A DNA stretch of 64,000 nucleotides from Taklimakanibacter deserti. GTDB lineage: Bacteria > Pseudomonadota > Alphaproteobacteria > Rhizobiales > Aestuariivirgaceae. Below, piece by piece: positions 30,094 through 38,278 of this stretch. The translations under genes and the position numbers were made by a program. Location: assembly GCA_003574785.1 (NCBI GenBank), contig QORU01000005.1, positions 186,001 through 250,000 on the forward strand, given 5' to 3'. The notes under the pieces were generated by a model. It saw only the letters and a program-made list of their open reading frames with translations, ran no database searches and had not been told where the DNA came from. The first letter of the stretch is position 1. Each line of letters starts with the position of its first letter.

Positions 30094-31221
30094 TCAGCCC
30101 AGATAGCTGAGATAGGCTATCAGCACGATCCACAGCCGGCCGATCGCATCTGTTATAGAGCTTTGTCCGGTATAGACGACGACATTCGCCTGCGACCCGA
30201 GGCGGATCCCCTTTGGACGGCTCTCCGGCTCGAATTGAATCCTGACAGCGAAGCGCTGCGCATCGCGTATCCAGCCGGTGTTCTCCTTGAATGTCGGCAG
30301 GCCCGTCACCGGATCGACGTCACGGCTGTTGACGCCCCAGCCTATGCTCTCGACCGTGCCCCGAAAGATGCGGCCCGGCCGAATGTCGAGGACGATGTCG
30401 GCCAGATCACCGACTTTCATGTTCTCGAGATTGTTCTCGCGAAACTCGCAGTCGATCCAGATCGCTTCTGCGTCGATGAATGTCAGCACCGCCTGGCCGG
30501 CGGCCGCGAACTGGCCCGGTGCCAGCTGCAGATTGGTCACCACGCCGTCGGAGGGCGCCCGCAAGGTTGTATCGACGAGATTGCGTACCGCCGTTCTGAG
30601 CGCCGCCTCGGCCTGGCGGATCTGCGGATTGTCGGCGCCTTGCGGCCCCAGATTCTGTCGCGCCTGTTCGACGTCGGCCTTGGCCCGGTCGACGTCGGCG
30701 ATGGCGGCATCGAGACCGGCCGTTGCCTGATCCGCTCTCGCCTTGGAGTAGACGCCCTTCTTGACCATTTCGAATATGCGCGCGGTCTGCTCCTGCGTAT
30801 TGGTGAGCTTTGCTTCCGCCTCGGCAAGCCGCGCTTCGGCCGATGCCAGCGCGGCGGTCGAGGCGCCGACGGACAGGCCGGCGGCGGCAAGCTGCGCCTT
30901 CGCCGATTCGACGGCGATCTCATAGCGTTCGCGGTCGATCTCGAAGAGGATGTCACCCGCTCTGGCGATCTGGTTGTCGACGACATTCACTTTCTCGACG
31001 CGGCCATTCACATCGGGCGCCATGCGCACGACATAGGCCTGTACCCGCGCCTGGTCGGTATAGGGGGTCAGCCGGTCGGCGATGATGCTATAGGTGAAAA
31101 GCGCCGCGCAGAGCAGAAGGACAATGAGTGTTGCCCGGCGGACGGGATTTGCCGGCGCCTTGGTCTTTGCCGGTGCCGGCGGCGCCTCGGCCTCGAACGT
31201 CCTCTCAGCCCTGTTTCGCAT
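30094..31221 (-). CDS. HlyD-family membrane fusion protein (EmrA-like)
   Basis: 375-residue periplasmic adaptor. One N-terminal membrane anchor (ATLIVLLLCAALFTYSIIAD, about 30-50) is followed by a biotinyl-lipoyl half (VNVVDNQIARAGDILFEIDR), a long Ala/Glu-rich coiled-coil hairpin (about 105-195), the second lipoyl half (LRAPSDGVVTNLQLAPGQFA) and a beta-barrel. It bridges an inner-membrane pump, here the DUF2955 protein, to the outer membrane; no TolC-type gene is in this window. GGAGGG precedes the start. Confidence 0.9.
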   Translation of the reverse strand: MRNRAERTFEAEAPPAPAKTKAPANPVRRATLIVLLLCAALFTYSIIADRLTPYTDQARVQAYVVRMAPDVNGRVEKVNVVDNQIARAGDILFEIDRERYEIAVESAKAQLAAAGLSVGASTAALASAEARLAEAEAKLTNTQEQTARIFEMVKKGVYSKARADQATAGLDAAIADVDRAKADVEQARQNLGPQGADNPQIRQAEAALRTAVRNLVDTTLRAPSDGVVTNLQLAPGQFAAAGQAVLTFIDAEAIWIDCEFRENNLENMKVGDLADIVLDIRPGRIFRGTVESIGWGVNSRDVDPVTGLPTFKENTGWIRDAQRFAVRIQFEPESRPKGIRLGSQANVVVYTGQSSITDAIGRLWIVLIAYLSYLG

Positions 31222-31290
31222 CGGCCCTCCGCTTCACTGTGACGCCCGCTTCTCGACCAGTCCGAGATCGGTTCCCGCCCAAATACTGGT

Positions 31291-31752
31291 CTAACCCCAT
31301 TTGAGCGTGATGCCCACGTCGCCAGGCACGCCGTCCGGAAACTCGACGATCTGGGCGTAGAGCTTGTATCCGAGCGGTTGCAGCTTCCTCTTCCAGAACT
31401 CGAAGATCTCCTTGGGCACGCCGGTAAGGGTCGTCTCCCAGCCGCGCTCCTGCTGGTTGATGGCACGGCCGCGATCCGTGCACAATGTGTTCGGGAAGCG
31501 GTAGACCTGCACCTCGGTGAGCCCGTTGCTGACGGCGCGCTGGATGATGACCGCCACGCGCTCCATCGCCTGCTCGTCGGAGACGCCCGAAGGCCCCTGC
31601 AACTTGTCGATCAGGGCCTTTTTCTCTGCCGCGATGGCTGCCTCACGCCGCATGGCCTCGTTGGCCCTTTCGGCCTCCGCCTGCGCCACCTTCTCCATCA
31701 CTTGCTTTGCGGTTGGCAGGGCGGTCGACGGCTTGTCGGTTTTATTTGCCAT
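31291..31752 (-). CDS. hypothetical protein with N-terminal coiled coil
   Basis: 153 residues, no family recognised. Residues about 18-50 (VMEKVAQAEAERANEAMRRE and on) are an Ala/Glu/Lys-rich amphipathic helix, probably coiled coil; the C-terminal half (VQVYRFPNTLCTDRGRAINQ; FWKRKLQPLGYKLYAQIVEF) looks like a compact alpha/beta domain. No signal peptide, so cytoplasmic. AGGAGG seven bases before ATG makes the start firm. It lies between the receiver-only gene and hlyD and is probably transcribed from the same regulon promoter. Confidence 0.7.
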   Translation of the reverse strand: MANKTDKPSTALPTAKQVMEKVAQAEAERANEAMRREAAIAAEKKALIDKLQGPSGVSDEQAMERVAVIIQRAVSNGLTEVQVYRFPNTLCTDRGRAINQQERGWETTLTGVPKEIFEFWKRKLQPLGYKLYAQIVEFPDGVPGDVGITLKWG

Positions 31753-31803
31753 GTTTGATTCCTCCTGAGCTACGGACTCGTGTATTGGGGGCGAAACTGG
31801 ATC

Positions 31804-32235
31804 TCATTGGGGCGCCCTATCCTCACCGGCTTCAGGCAGCTCGAACGGCCTTTTCGAGAGGACGGTATCGATCGTGGCAAGCAGCTCGGTCGCGATCGCC
31901 CGCTTGACGACAAACCCGTCCGCGCCTGCCTTCAGGACAGACAGGCTTACGCTCGGCTGGTCATGAAGACTGACGATGACGATCTTCATTCGTGGAAACC
32001 GGCTGCGCAGGCGGCGCACCAGCTCGAGCGCATTGCCGCGCGACAGCGCGAGGTCGACGACGGCCAAATTACTCTGCATTCGATCCGCAGCCTCCAGCAA
32101 CGAAGCTTCATCGGCCACCATGACGACCGCATCGAACTTTGTCGCCAGCAGACCCCGGACGCCCTCGCTCATCCCGTGATGAGAGTCGGCCAACAAGACG
32201 CAGCGCGTTTCAGATCCATTCATAGACTTAAGCAT
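31804..32235 (-). CDS. receiver-only response regulator, NarL-like without DNA-binding domain
   Basis: 143-residue single receiver domain. The phospho-acceptor Asp is in LAVVDLALSRG, the switch Ser in VIVSLHDQP and the conserved Lys in GFVVKRAIAT. The acidic pair near the N-terminus is changed: LLADSHHGM, where active NarL-type receivers have ADDH, so only one acidic residue remains. The sequence ends 20 residues after the receiver, with no HTH. It resembles the receiver of the NarL regulator at 49113-49751 and may act as a phosphate sink or competitor. It is the first gene behind promoter site A. The start may be 32235 or the ATG four codons later; neither has a strong ribosome site. Confidence 0.82.
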   Translation of the reverse strand: MLKSMNGSETRCVLLADSHHGMSEGVRGLLATKFDAVVMVADEASLLEAADRMQSNLAVVDLALSRGNALELVRRLRSRFPRMKIVIVSLHDQPSVSLSVLKAGADGFVVKRAIATELLATIDTVLSKRPFELPEAGEDRAPQ

Positions 32236-32258
32236 TCGAAGAAGTGCCTGACGGTCCG

Positions 32259-32324
32259 ACTCTACAGTCGGGGCGGTCGCGCGAGACCTAGTAAGTTTGC
32301 GAGGTGGCGGGATGAAATATTACT
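32259..32324 (-). promoter_or_regulatory. regulon promoter A (lux-box-like repeat plus -10)
   Basis: Inverted repeat ACCTAGTAAGTTTGCGAGGT at 32286-32305 as read on the plus strand. A -10 box TAGAGT (minus strand, 32259-32264) lies 21 bp from it, and the AGTAAT hexamer starts 19 bp on the other side (to 32324). It faces the receiver-only gene, whose start codon is about 24 bp past the -10, so the mRNA leader is about 17-18 nt. The downstream block may run seven genes to the AI-2E gene. Confidence 0.85.
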
Positions 32325-32410
32325 AGCGGAGGATGAGTTTGGTCGGCCTCACAACCCTCACCCTGAAGCGCCAGCCGAATTCGGACGAACCCCGCTCAAT
32401 CACCGCTGGT

Positions 32411-33208
32411 CTACTTCACGGCGGTCCGATTGGCGGGGTCATACTCATAGTGCCAGGGCTCATCGGGGGAAGTGAGCGGTCCCCTGAAGGACGGCCCCGC
32501 GGCCAATATGCTCTCTTTGAGCTTCACGTCCCACTTAGCGACGCGCCAAGTGCGCTCGACATCTTTCGAGCTGGTGCCGGCGATCATCGTTCCATTCTGG
32601 ACCACCTGGAAATCCAGGGCGCGGGCCTGGCCATGGAAAGACAGCCCCGGTGCGGCGATTGCCGCCCTGTTGGTGCCCTCGAAACCGTTCAGCCAATTGC
32701 GCACCTTTTTGGGGTCGAGATCAACCCAACTCGGCGCATCGGATCCGAACTCCTCCTTCCATTTGGACAGGATCTCATCCGCAGCGACGCCGACGGACTC
32801 ATTGTTGTTCCAATTGCGGATCTGGACGCCGAGGCTCCTGACATTGGTGTTGACATGGAGTTGGAAGCCGGGATTTGCTTGGGCAAAATGAGCGTTTACG
32901 GCGGCGACCTCGTCCAGAAGCGCCTTTTGCTCGGCAGATGCCTGGAAAGCCTTGATCTGTTCGTCGGTCCAGCTCCACCGCTTCACCAACCTTGATCCGG
33001 TGCGCAGATAAATTCGAAGGGCGAGAAGCTTTCTTCCCACATCCGGAATTTCCGCAAGGGCTTCTCTGGCCGGGGGCGGCACAAGCTCGTCACAGATCAT
33101 GGTCAATGGATGCGGATAGGGCTTGACCGCCATGCAAGGTGAGATGATTGCGATGGAGGCCAATATCAGGATTGATACCGCAAACACGTCGGATGACCGG
33201 TGCGGCAT
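32411..33208 (-). CDS. secreted M15-type (VanY-like) peptidase
   Basis: 265 residues, signal peptide/anchor MPHRSSDVFAVSILILASIA then a mature domain. The C-terminal part has the M15 zinc-peptidase pattern: SFHGQARALDFQV (His and Asp ligands) and DEPWHYEYDP (Glu/His), as in D,D-carboxypeptidases and endolysin-like peptidases acting on peptidoglycan stem peptides. The start at 33208 is chosen because AGGGAG lies six bases upstream; the frame opens earlier at 33232. The gene sits directly behind promoter B and is probably monocistronic. Length and the WHYEY variant (usual WHWEY) are close to family norm. Confidence 0.78.
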   Translation of the reverse strand: MPHRSSDVFAVSILILASIAIISPCMAVKPYPHPLTMICDELVPPPAREALAEIPDVGRKLLALRIYLRTGSRLVKRWSWTDEQIKAFQASAEQKALLDEVAAVNAHFAQANPGFQLHVNTNVRSLGVQIRNWNNNESVGVAADEILSKWKEEFGSDAPSWVDLDPKKVRNWLNGFEGTNRAAIAAPGLSFHGQARALDFQVVQNGTMIAGTSSKDVERTWRVAKWDVKLKESILAAGPSFRGPLTSPDEPWHYEYDPANRTAVK

Positions 33209-33252
33209 TGAGAACTCCCTGCCGGCCTTCATTACGACTTACCGTTTCGCCC

Positions 33253-33319
33253 AGACTAGACGGTTTTGAGACATCCGAAAACCTCGTAAATTTGCGAGGT
33301 AGCGGCATGAAATAATCCT
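33253..33319 (-). promoter_or_regulatory. regulon promoter B
   Basis: Repeat ACCTCGTAAATTTGCGAGGT at 33281-33300, -10 TAGTCT (minus strand, 33253-33258) 22 bp away, and a degenerate AGGATT at the AGTAAT position exactly 19 bp upstream (ending 33319). It faces the M15 peptidase gene. The predicted transcript starts near 33246, giving a leader of roughly 40 nt to ATG 33208. Confidence 0.85.
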
Positions 33320-33431
33320 GATGTACGTTGCTGCGTCGGCTTCCGCAGCCGGTTCGCTCTGGGCGATATTTCAGGTCGCTTCCCGCTCTGGCGCAGGCCT
33401 CCGGTCAGATCACTCAGCACGGGAGTTTGGA

Positions 33432-33650
33432 ATGGAGCCCACCGGGAAATTGAACTGGCAACAGGGCGAACGGACTGCAAAAGCCAGTTACTCCATTCCG
33501 TATATTGGCGAGTTGAATATCGAAGTCCACGCTGAACTGCCTGGCGCCGGCGGTCCGCAGCCGGCGGATGATCAAAGGAAATTGGCGCTCCGTCACGCCA
33601 GGCTTCTGGTGCGCAGCTTCGTCAATGCCCTCGATCGGCAGTCGGCGTGA
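33432..33650 (+). CDS. small hypothetical protein
   Basis: 72-residue protein starting MEPTGKLNWQQGERTAKASY, with GGGAG six bases before ATG 33432. The frame is open further upstream but lacks initiation signals. No signal peptide or membrane segment; the centre (YIGELNIEVHAELPG) looks like beta strands and the C-terminus (KLALRHARLLVRSFVNALDR) an amphipathic helix. No family recognised. It is the first of three plus-strand genes ahead of the MFS transporter. Confidence 0.55.
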   Translation: MEPTGKLNWQQGERTAKASYSIPYIGELNIEVHAELPGAGGPQPADDQRKLALRHARLLVRSFVNALDRQSA

Positions 33651-33727
33651 TGATACTTGTGGGAAGACAGCGCAAGTTCGGGAGATTGGGAAGCTCGGCC
33701 CACGGCAGCCGATAAGGGGGCAAAGCG

Positions 33728-34990
33728 ATGCCGCTGCGCCGATTGAAGGACTCCGAGACTGCCACGCTGATCATTGCGACGAGCGGCGTTCAGTTGGCGA
33801 ATGGGTTCTTTGGAACTTTTTTGTCATTGCGCGTGGCACTCGAGGGCTTCGACCCGGTCATGGCGGGTCTGGTGCTCAGCAGCTATTTCGCCGGATTCAC
33901 TGCGGGTGCATTGCGCTGTGCGCCGCTGATCAGGCGAATTGGCCACATTCGATGCTATGCGGCGTTCGCCGGAATGGTGATCGCGGCCACCGCGGCGATG
34001 CCGCTCTTGGTCGGCGCCTGGCCCTGGATAGTCTTACGCGTGATTGTAGGATTTGGGTGCGCCGGAATCTTCGTGACGGCGGAGAGCTGGCTGAATGCCA
34101 AGGCCAAGCCGTTGGAGCGAGGGCGCATCTTCTCGCACTATATGCTGGGTACTTTCATAGCCCTGGCCCTGGGCCAGCTCCTGATCATCGGTGCACGGGT
34201 TGAAACGGCGGCGCCGTTCAGCAGCATCAGCGTCTTGTTTGCCTTGTCATTGATCATCGTCAGTACGACTCGCGCTGAAGCGCCCTTGACCGCGGATGCT
34301 CCAAGCCTGTCCGGCGCACAGCTCTTCCGCACGGCTCCCGTTGCCGTCATGGGTTCCGCTTTGAGCGGCCTCATAACAGCCGCCTTCTATGCACTCGTTC
34401 CAGCATGGATGCAGGGCGTCGGGATCGAACGGACGACGATCGGATTTTGCATGCTTGCGGCCGTGCTCGGGGGCCTCGCCTTCCAACTCCCCATTGGCTG
34501 GCTCTCGGATCGTTCTGACCGACGGGTCGTTCTGGCTGTCCTTTGCACCGGCCTTGCGATGAGCGCCGGCACTTTGGTCTTCATGCCGCGTAGTCTGCCC
34601 GCCATTCTGCTGGTTTCGTTCCTGCTCGGCGGATTCATGTCGACGCTGTATCCCGTATCTGTGGCCCATGCGCACGACCGCATGCCGGGCGATCGTGTGG
34701 TGGCCGTCAGCGGCCGGCTCATATTGTGGAACGGGATTGGCTCCATCGCCGGGCCCCTTGCCGGAGCGATTCTGGTATCCAATTTCGAGATCAATGGCAT
34801 ATTGTATCTGATGGCTGTCGCTGCACTCGTTCTGATGGTCCTCTCACTGGGCAGGAGTTTGATCAGAGCGTCGCCGCTGCGCCTCAAGAGGCCATTCAGG
34901 ATTCTAGCCCCGCAGGCGGCGCGGCTTGCGCATGCCCCTATGGAGGATCCCGAGAAGGGACCAGCGCCGAATGAGGGCTCGGCACCGTGA
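33728..34990 (+). CDS. MFS transporter (YcaD-like)
   Basis: 420-residue, 12-helix major facilitator protein. N-terminal half: LSSYFAGFTAGALRCAPLIR then RRIGHIRCYAAFAGMV, the place of the MFS loop 2-3 motif, and FVTAESWLNAKAKPLERGRI. The second half begins about residue 205 and has the repeated loop WLSDRSDRRVVLAVLC. It resembles the YcaD/CynX group of permeases of unknown substrate. AGGGGG precedes ATG. It overlaps the GNAT gene by four bases (GTGA), so an exporter plus acetyltransferase pair is possible. Confidence 0.88.
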   Translation: MPLRRLKDSETATLIIATSGVQLANGFFGTFLSLRVALEGFDPVMAGLVLSSYFAGFTAGALRCAPLIRRIGHIRCYAAFAGMVIAATAAMPLLVGAWPWIVLRVIVGFGCAGIFVTAESWLNAKAKPLERGRIFSHYMLGTFIALALGQLLIIGARVETAAPFSSISVLFALSLIIVSTTRAEAPLTADAPSLSGAQLFRTAPVAVMGSALSGLITAAFYALVPAWMQGVGIERTTIGFCMLAAVLGGLAFQLPIGWLSDRSDRRVVLAVLCTGLAMSAGTLVFMPRSLPAILLVSFLLGGFMSTLYPVSVAHAHDRMPGDRVVAVSGRLILWNGIGSIAGPLAGAILVSNFEINGILYLMAVAALVLMVLSLGRSLIRASPLRLKRPFRILAPQAARLAHAPMEDPEKGPAPNEGSAP

Positions 34991-35520
34991 TCGAACCGGC
35001 AAGTTATTCCGCGACCGAGGTGCTTCGGGATGGACGCACGATAGAGATCCGCGCTCTCAGGCCGCAGGACCAGCAGGCACTCATTTCGGCCCTTGATCGA
35101 AGCAGCCCTCAGTCGATTTTTCGCCGGTTTCTGGGGGCGAGGCATCACTTCACGGAACAGGAAATCTCATATTTTGTGAATGTCGACTTTGTCCATCACG
35201 TGGCCTTGGTTGCGGTTGCGGATGAAAACGGCAAGCCTGTCGTGATCGGCGGCGGCCGTTATATCGTCATCCCGCGGACCGCAAAAGCCGAACTAGCCTT
35301 TGCCGTGGTCGATCAGTACCAGAGGCAAGGCATCGGCGCCGCATTGATGCGTCATCTCGTGATCCTGGCCCACAACGCCGGGTTGGAAGAACTGGTTGCG
35401 GATGTACTGGCGAGCAACACGGCAATGCTGAAACTATTCGAGAATACCGGCTTGTCCATGAGCACCACACGCGAGTCCGAGATCGTGCACGTTGCTCTCG
35501 GCTTGTCGTTGCCGGCGTGA
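34987..35520 (+). CDS. GNAT-family N-acetyltransferase
   Basis: 177-residue acetyltransferase. The CoA pyrophosphate-binding segment is AVVDQYQRQGIGAALMRHLV (R/Q-x-x-G-x-G/A present) near residue 105, followed by LIVAD-like strands and an ASNTAMLKLFENTGL helix. This arrangement resembles the isolated acetyltransferase domain of Pat-type protein acetyltransferases. GTG 34987 overlaps the MFS stop as GTGA. The substrate is unknown; co-translation with an exporter may hint at a modified, exported compound. Confidence 0.85.
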   Translation: MIEPASYSATEVLRDGRTIEIRALRPQDQQALISALDRSSPQSIFRRFLGARHHFTEQEISYFVNVDFVHHVALVAVADENGKPVVIGGGRYIVIPRTAKAELAFAVVDQYQRQGIGAALMRHLVILAHNAGLEELVADVLASNTAMLKLFENTGLSMSTTRESEIVHVALGLSLPA

Positions 35521-35543
35521 GGTGGGAAGCAATCAGGGAATGT

Positions 35544-36419
35544 TCAGGGGCTCTTTTGCTTGTCGCGAGTCCGGTTGCCTTCTGGCCCCATTTTTCTGAT
35601 CTTATGTTCCATCTCGAACACATTGCAATACAGGTTCGCGATCCATTGCCGGCCTCCAACCGTCAGGGCGAGATAGTTCAGCGCATCCAGTACGAAGGGC
35701 TCGACCTTGGTCCAGAAGAATAGGGGGTACTTGTCCGCGATGTCAGCGGGAGTCCCATAGCCGAGCCTTTCGTTGCAGCCGATCTCTTCAAACTCATGGA
35801 AAAGAGCATTCAGTTTCCGGGGGTAGAAGGGGTCGGCGAGCTGCCCAATCAGATCAGCAGCCCGGACCAGGCCGGCCTCGGTGTCCGTCTCGCGGTGATC
35901 GCTATCCTCCGGCACCGGAAAACGCGTCAGCTCGATCGCTCGTGCTATGCGGTCAGCGTCAATGATCGGATGTAACGCGAAACGCTCGCGCACGGCGATC
36001 TTGGAGCGATCGATATGATAGGGTGCAAGGCTCGCGTCGGAAGCGCCCGCCGGAGGCGAGAAGACCTCACCCCGCTCATTGATGACATAGGCGCCCTCCT
36101 TGTCACCGCTGCAAATTCCTCGGACATAGCCAATATCGTGCGCAAGCGTCGCGATAGTGAAATGGAGCCAGTCCTCAGGCGAGACATCCATTTTGAATCG
36201 GCGTCCGCGCAGGATATCCTGGCCGACCAGCGTCACCAAAGCCGTGTGCTCCGCATCGTGATAGAGCGCATCGCTCAAGCTCAGGCGTTCGAATATGAGA
36301 CTTGCGCCTTCGCGTATCGTGTTGGCAAAACGCGGCTCGCGTCGCCCATAGGCGCGGTCGTAGAGGCTTGCGAGATGATCGGCGAAGGCCTCAGCGAATA
36401 TCGTCGCCGGATTGAGCAT
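35544..36419 (-). CDS. HD-domain metal-dependent phosphohydrolase
   Basis: About 291 residues of a class I cyclic-nucleotide-phosphodiesterase-like HD fold. Metal-ligand motifs are YHDAEHTALV (about 55), TIATLAHDIGYVRG (about 95) and LVRAADLIGQL (about 190), in the order and spacing of PDEase_I-type catalytic domains. No signal peptide or GAF domain. The frame opens at TTG 36476; ATG 36419 (MLNPATIFAEAF) is preferred but lacks a strong ribosome site. Substrate (cyclic nucleotide or other phosphate) is inferred only. The 3' end faces the GNAT gene 23 bp away. Confidence 0.75.
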   Translation of the reverse strand: MLNPATIFAEAFADHLASLYDRAYGRREPRFANTIREGASLIFERLSLSDALYHDAEHTALVTLVGQDILRGRRFKMDVSPEDWLHFTIATLAHDIGYVRGICSGDKEGAYVINERGEVFSPPAGASDASLAPYHIDRSKIAVRERFALHPIIDADRIARAIELTRFPVPEDSDHRETDTEAGLVRAADLIGQLADPFYPRKLNALFHEFEEIGCNERLGYGTPADIADKYPLFFWTKVEPFVLDALNYLALTVGGRQWIANLYCNVFEMEHKIRKMGPEGNRTRDKQKSP

Positions 36420-36485
36420 CGCCAACCATGATCCGAATTCACGGCGCAAACAAGAGGCTTCGTTTAGGCAAGCCAAGTCGGCAAG

Positions 36486-36686
36486 CTACTCGTCAGCTTG
36501 CTGCATCACGACGTGCAGTTGGTCGTCCGAGAGGCCGGGATAGCGGTCCTTGACGGCGAGGACAGCGTCACGCTTTGCCGTGTAATCAAGCTCGGCGCCG
36601 GTCTTGCGCAGGCGCCCTCTCTTTTCCGCCAACAGGGTCCTCAGATACTCGACAGCTTCGGTCACTTCGTCCGGTTTCAGCGGCAT
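36486..36686 (-). CDS. small hypothetical protein
   Basis: 66 residues, MPLKPDEVTEAVEYLRTLLA followed by helical, highly charged sequence (KRDAVLAVKDRYPGLSDDQL). No signal or membrane segment. ATG 36686 has a GTGAG ribosome-like site; the longer frame from 36722 is less likely. It precedes the HD-domain gene on the same strand by about 66 bp and may be co-transcribed. No family recognised. Confidence 0.55.
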   Translation of the reverse strand: MPLKPDEVTEAVEYLRTLLAEKRGRLRKTGAELDYTAKRDAVLAVKDRYPGLSDDQLHVVMQQADE

Positions 36687-36776
36687 GGTCTCACCACACT
36701 CCCAAGGTAACGTTTTCACCAAAGCATGCCGCGCGAGCGCTCGGATGCCAGCGAAGATACATCAGACGTCGCACCC

Positions 36777-38063
36777 TCATTGATATTTCAATCCCTTCAA
36801 CCAAACACCGAAGAATACTTGCAGGCTGTTGTCATCCGTCGGTTCGTCATTGACGAAGGCGTCGTTGAAGTCGACATACGTGACTCCGGCACCAAGCGTC
36901 ACGATGGCCACGGGACTCCAATAGATGCCGCCACCGACGCCCAACGCTTCGCCCGCTTCTTCATAGTCCTCATAACCAATGCCGAGCTCGATCCGCGTCT
37001 CTTCGGTGAGACTGGCGAGGATGCCCGCACTTCCCGCCCAAAACTCGTCATCGGTGCTGAGCGGCGCGAGATTGTTGGCATAGACCGATGTCCCTTCGCC
37101 GATCACCGCCGCGCCAAACAAATCGAAGCCCTCGCCAAGCCCGATCACGACACCGCCGCCGGCTGCCCAGTCATCGGCACCGTCCTTGTCTGACTGCCAC
37201 AGTCCCACAACTTGGCCCGTGAAGCCGTCGCCCGAATACAGAGCGTATCCTTGAACCGACGGAATATCGTTCTTGGCATCGTTTTCCGTTTGCTCCGTAA
37301 GCACCGGACCTGGTTCGGACAGCACGAGAAAAGTCACCGTGTCCGTGTCATAGTCCGGATCTTCCAGCGCCAAGGCGAAGGACCAGGCATCCCGGGTATA
37401 GGTCAGCCGCATCTGTTCATTATAGGCGTCGGAAGGCCCAAAACTGCGCGTCGGGGCCGTGGCGGCATAGAAGTCCCAGCTTGTCACCAGGGTCGCGGTA
37501 GCGTCCTCTTGCCCTGCGAGCAGTTGCCAGTTGGGGGCAAACTTCCACCAGCCAAAGGCTCGTTGCATCTCGATTTCCTCGGAATAATCCGACAAATCGC
37601 CGCCGCCTTCGGCTTTGAGACGGAAATAGCCACCGACCTCGCCGACCGCCGTATCGGTCTTGCCCTGGACGACAAGACGGGCACGCAAAGCGATGTCCGC
37701 ATTGTCGTCATTCTCGAAATCCGTATACAACAAGGCTGTACGAAGTTCGGCCGAAACGCTGACCTCAGCCGTCGGAGCAGCATCCGCGGCCGGCACGACC
37801 GACAAGGTGAAACCGGAGTCTTCCGGAATCACATCGTCTTTTTTTCCCGGACGAGAGTATTCAATATAGGTCTGACCGCCGCGGATAGACAAAAGACTAT
37901 AGCCGGCGGGAACAGAAGCCTGTGGCTGCGCTTCCAGCCGCGAAATACGCGACTGGAGCGACTCGATCTCAGCTTTCAGGGAACTCAGTTCGTCAGCCCG
38001 AGCCAGCCCGGCAACCCACACCAACGCTGCACTTCCCAAAAGGAGGCGCGACAACCCCTTCAT
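36777..38063 (-). CDS. outer-membrane porin, rhizobial porin family
   Basis: 428 residues. A signal peptide (LSRLLLGSAALVWVAGLARA) precedes a short coiled coil (ELSSLKAEIESLQSRISRLE), typical of the rhizobial porin family. The rest is alternating beta-barrel sequence, with repeated aromatic girdle patterns such as YGTPSRSFG-like loops and a C-terminal VFFGVWLKGLKYQ ending. It forms a diffusion channel in the outer membrane. The first in-frame ATG (38093) is upstream of MKGLSRLLLGS; I place the start at 38063. Promoter C lies just upstream, so the porin seems to be a regulon member. Confidence 0.85.
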   Translation of the reverse strand: MKGLSRLLLGSAALVWVAGLARADELSSLKAEIESLQSRISRLEAQPQASVPAGYSLLSIRGGQTYIEYSRPGKKDDVIPEDSGFTLSVVPAADAAPTAEVSVSAELRTALLYTDFENDDNADIALRARLVVQGKTDTAVGEVGGYFRLKAEGGGDLSDYSEEIEMQRAFGWWKFAPNWQLLAGQEDATATLVTSWDFYAATAPTRSFGPSDAYNEQMRLTYTRDAWSFALALEDPDYDTDTVTFLVLSEPGPVLTEQTENDAKNDIPSVQGYALYSGDGFTGQVVGLWQSDKDGADDWAAGGGVVIGLGEGFDLFGAAVIGEGTSVYANNLAPLSTDDEFWAGSAGILASLTEETRIELGIGYEDYEEAGEALGVGGGIYWSPVAIVTLGAGVTYVDFNDAFVNDEPTDDNSLQVFFGVWLKGLKYQ

Positions 38064-38153
38064 GCTCCCCTCCGAGCCTGATCTGCGATGCACCCGATAG
38101 CTTCAGGCAGACTCAAATCGCCGCAGATGCAACGCGGCAGGCGTACCCAGCGA

Positions 38154-38219
38154 AATCTACTTCATACGAGGCCCCCTGAAACCTCGTAAATTTGCGAGGT
38201 AGCGCCACAAAATATTACT
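38154..38219 (-). promoter_or_regulatory. regulon promoter C
   Basis: Repeat ACCTCGTAAATTTGCGAGGT at 38181-38200, -10 TAGATT (minus strand, 38154-38159) 21 bp away, and AGTAAT hexamer ending at 38219, exactly 19 bp past the repeat. It faces the porin gene with a leader of about 85 nt. The divergent APC permease gene begins at 38279, but no TAnnnT box lies at the matching distance on that side. Confidence 0.85.
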
Positions 38220-38278
38220 GGTGCACAATGTCCCGCATCCGGCGGCATATGTGTACAGCGAGGGCACTGGGGTTCGGG

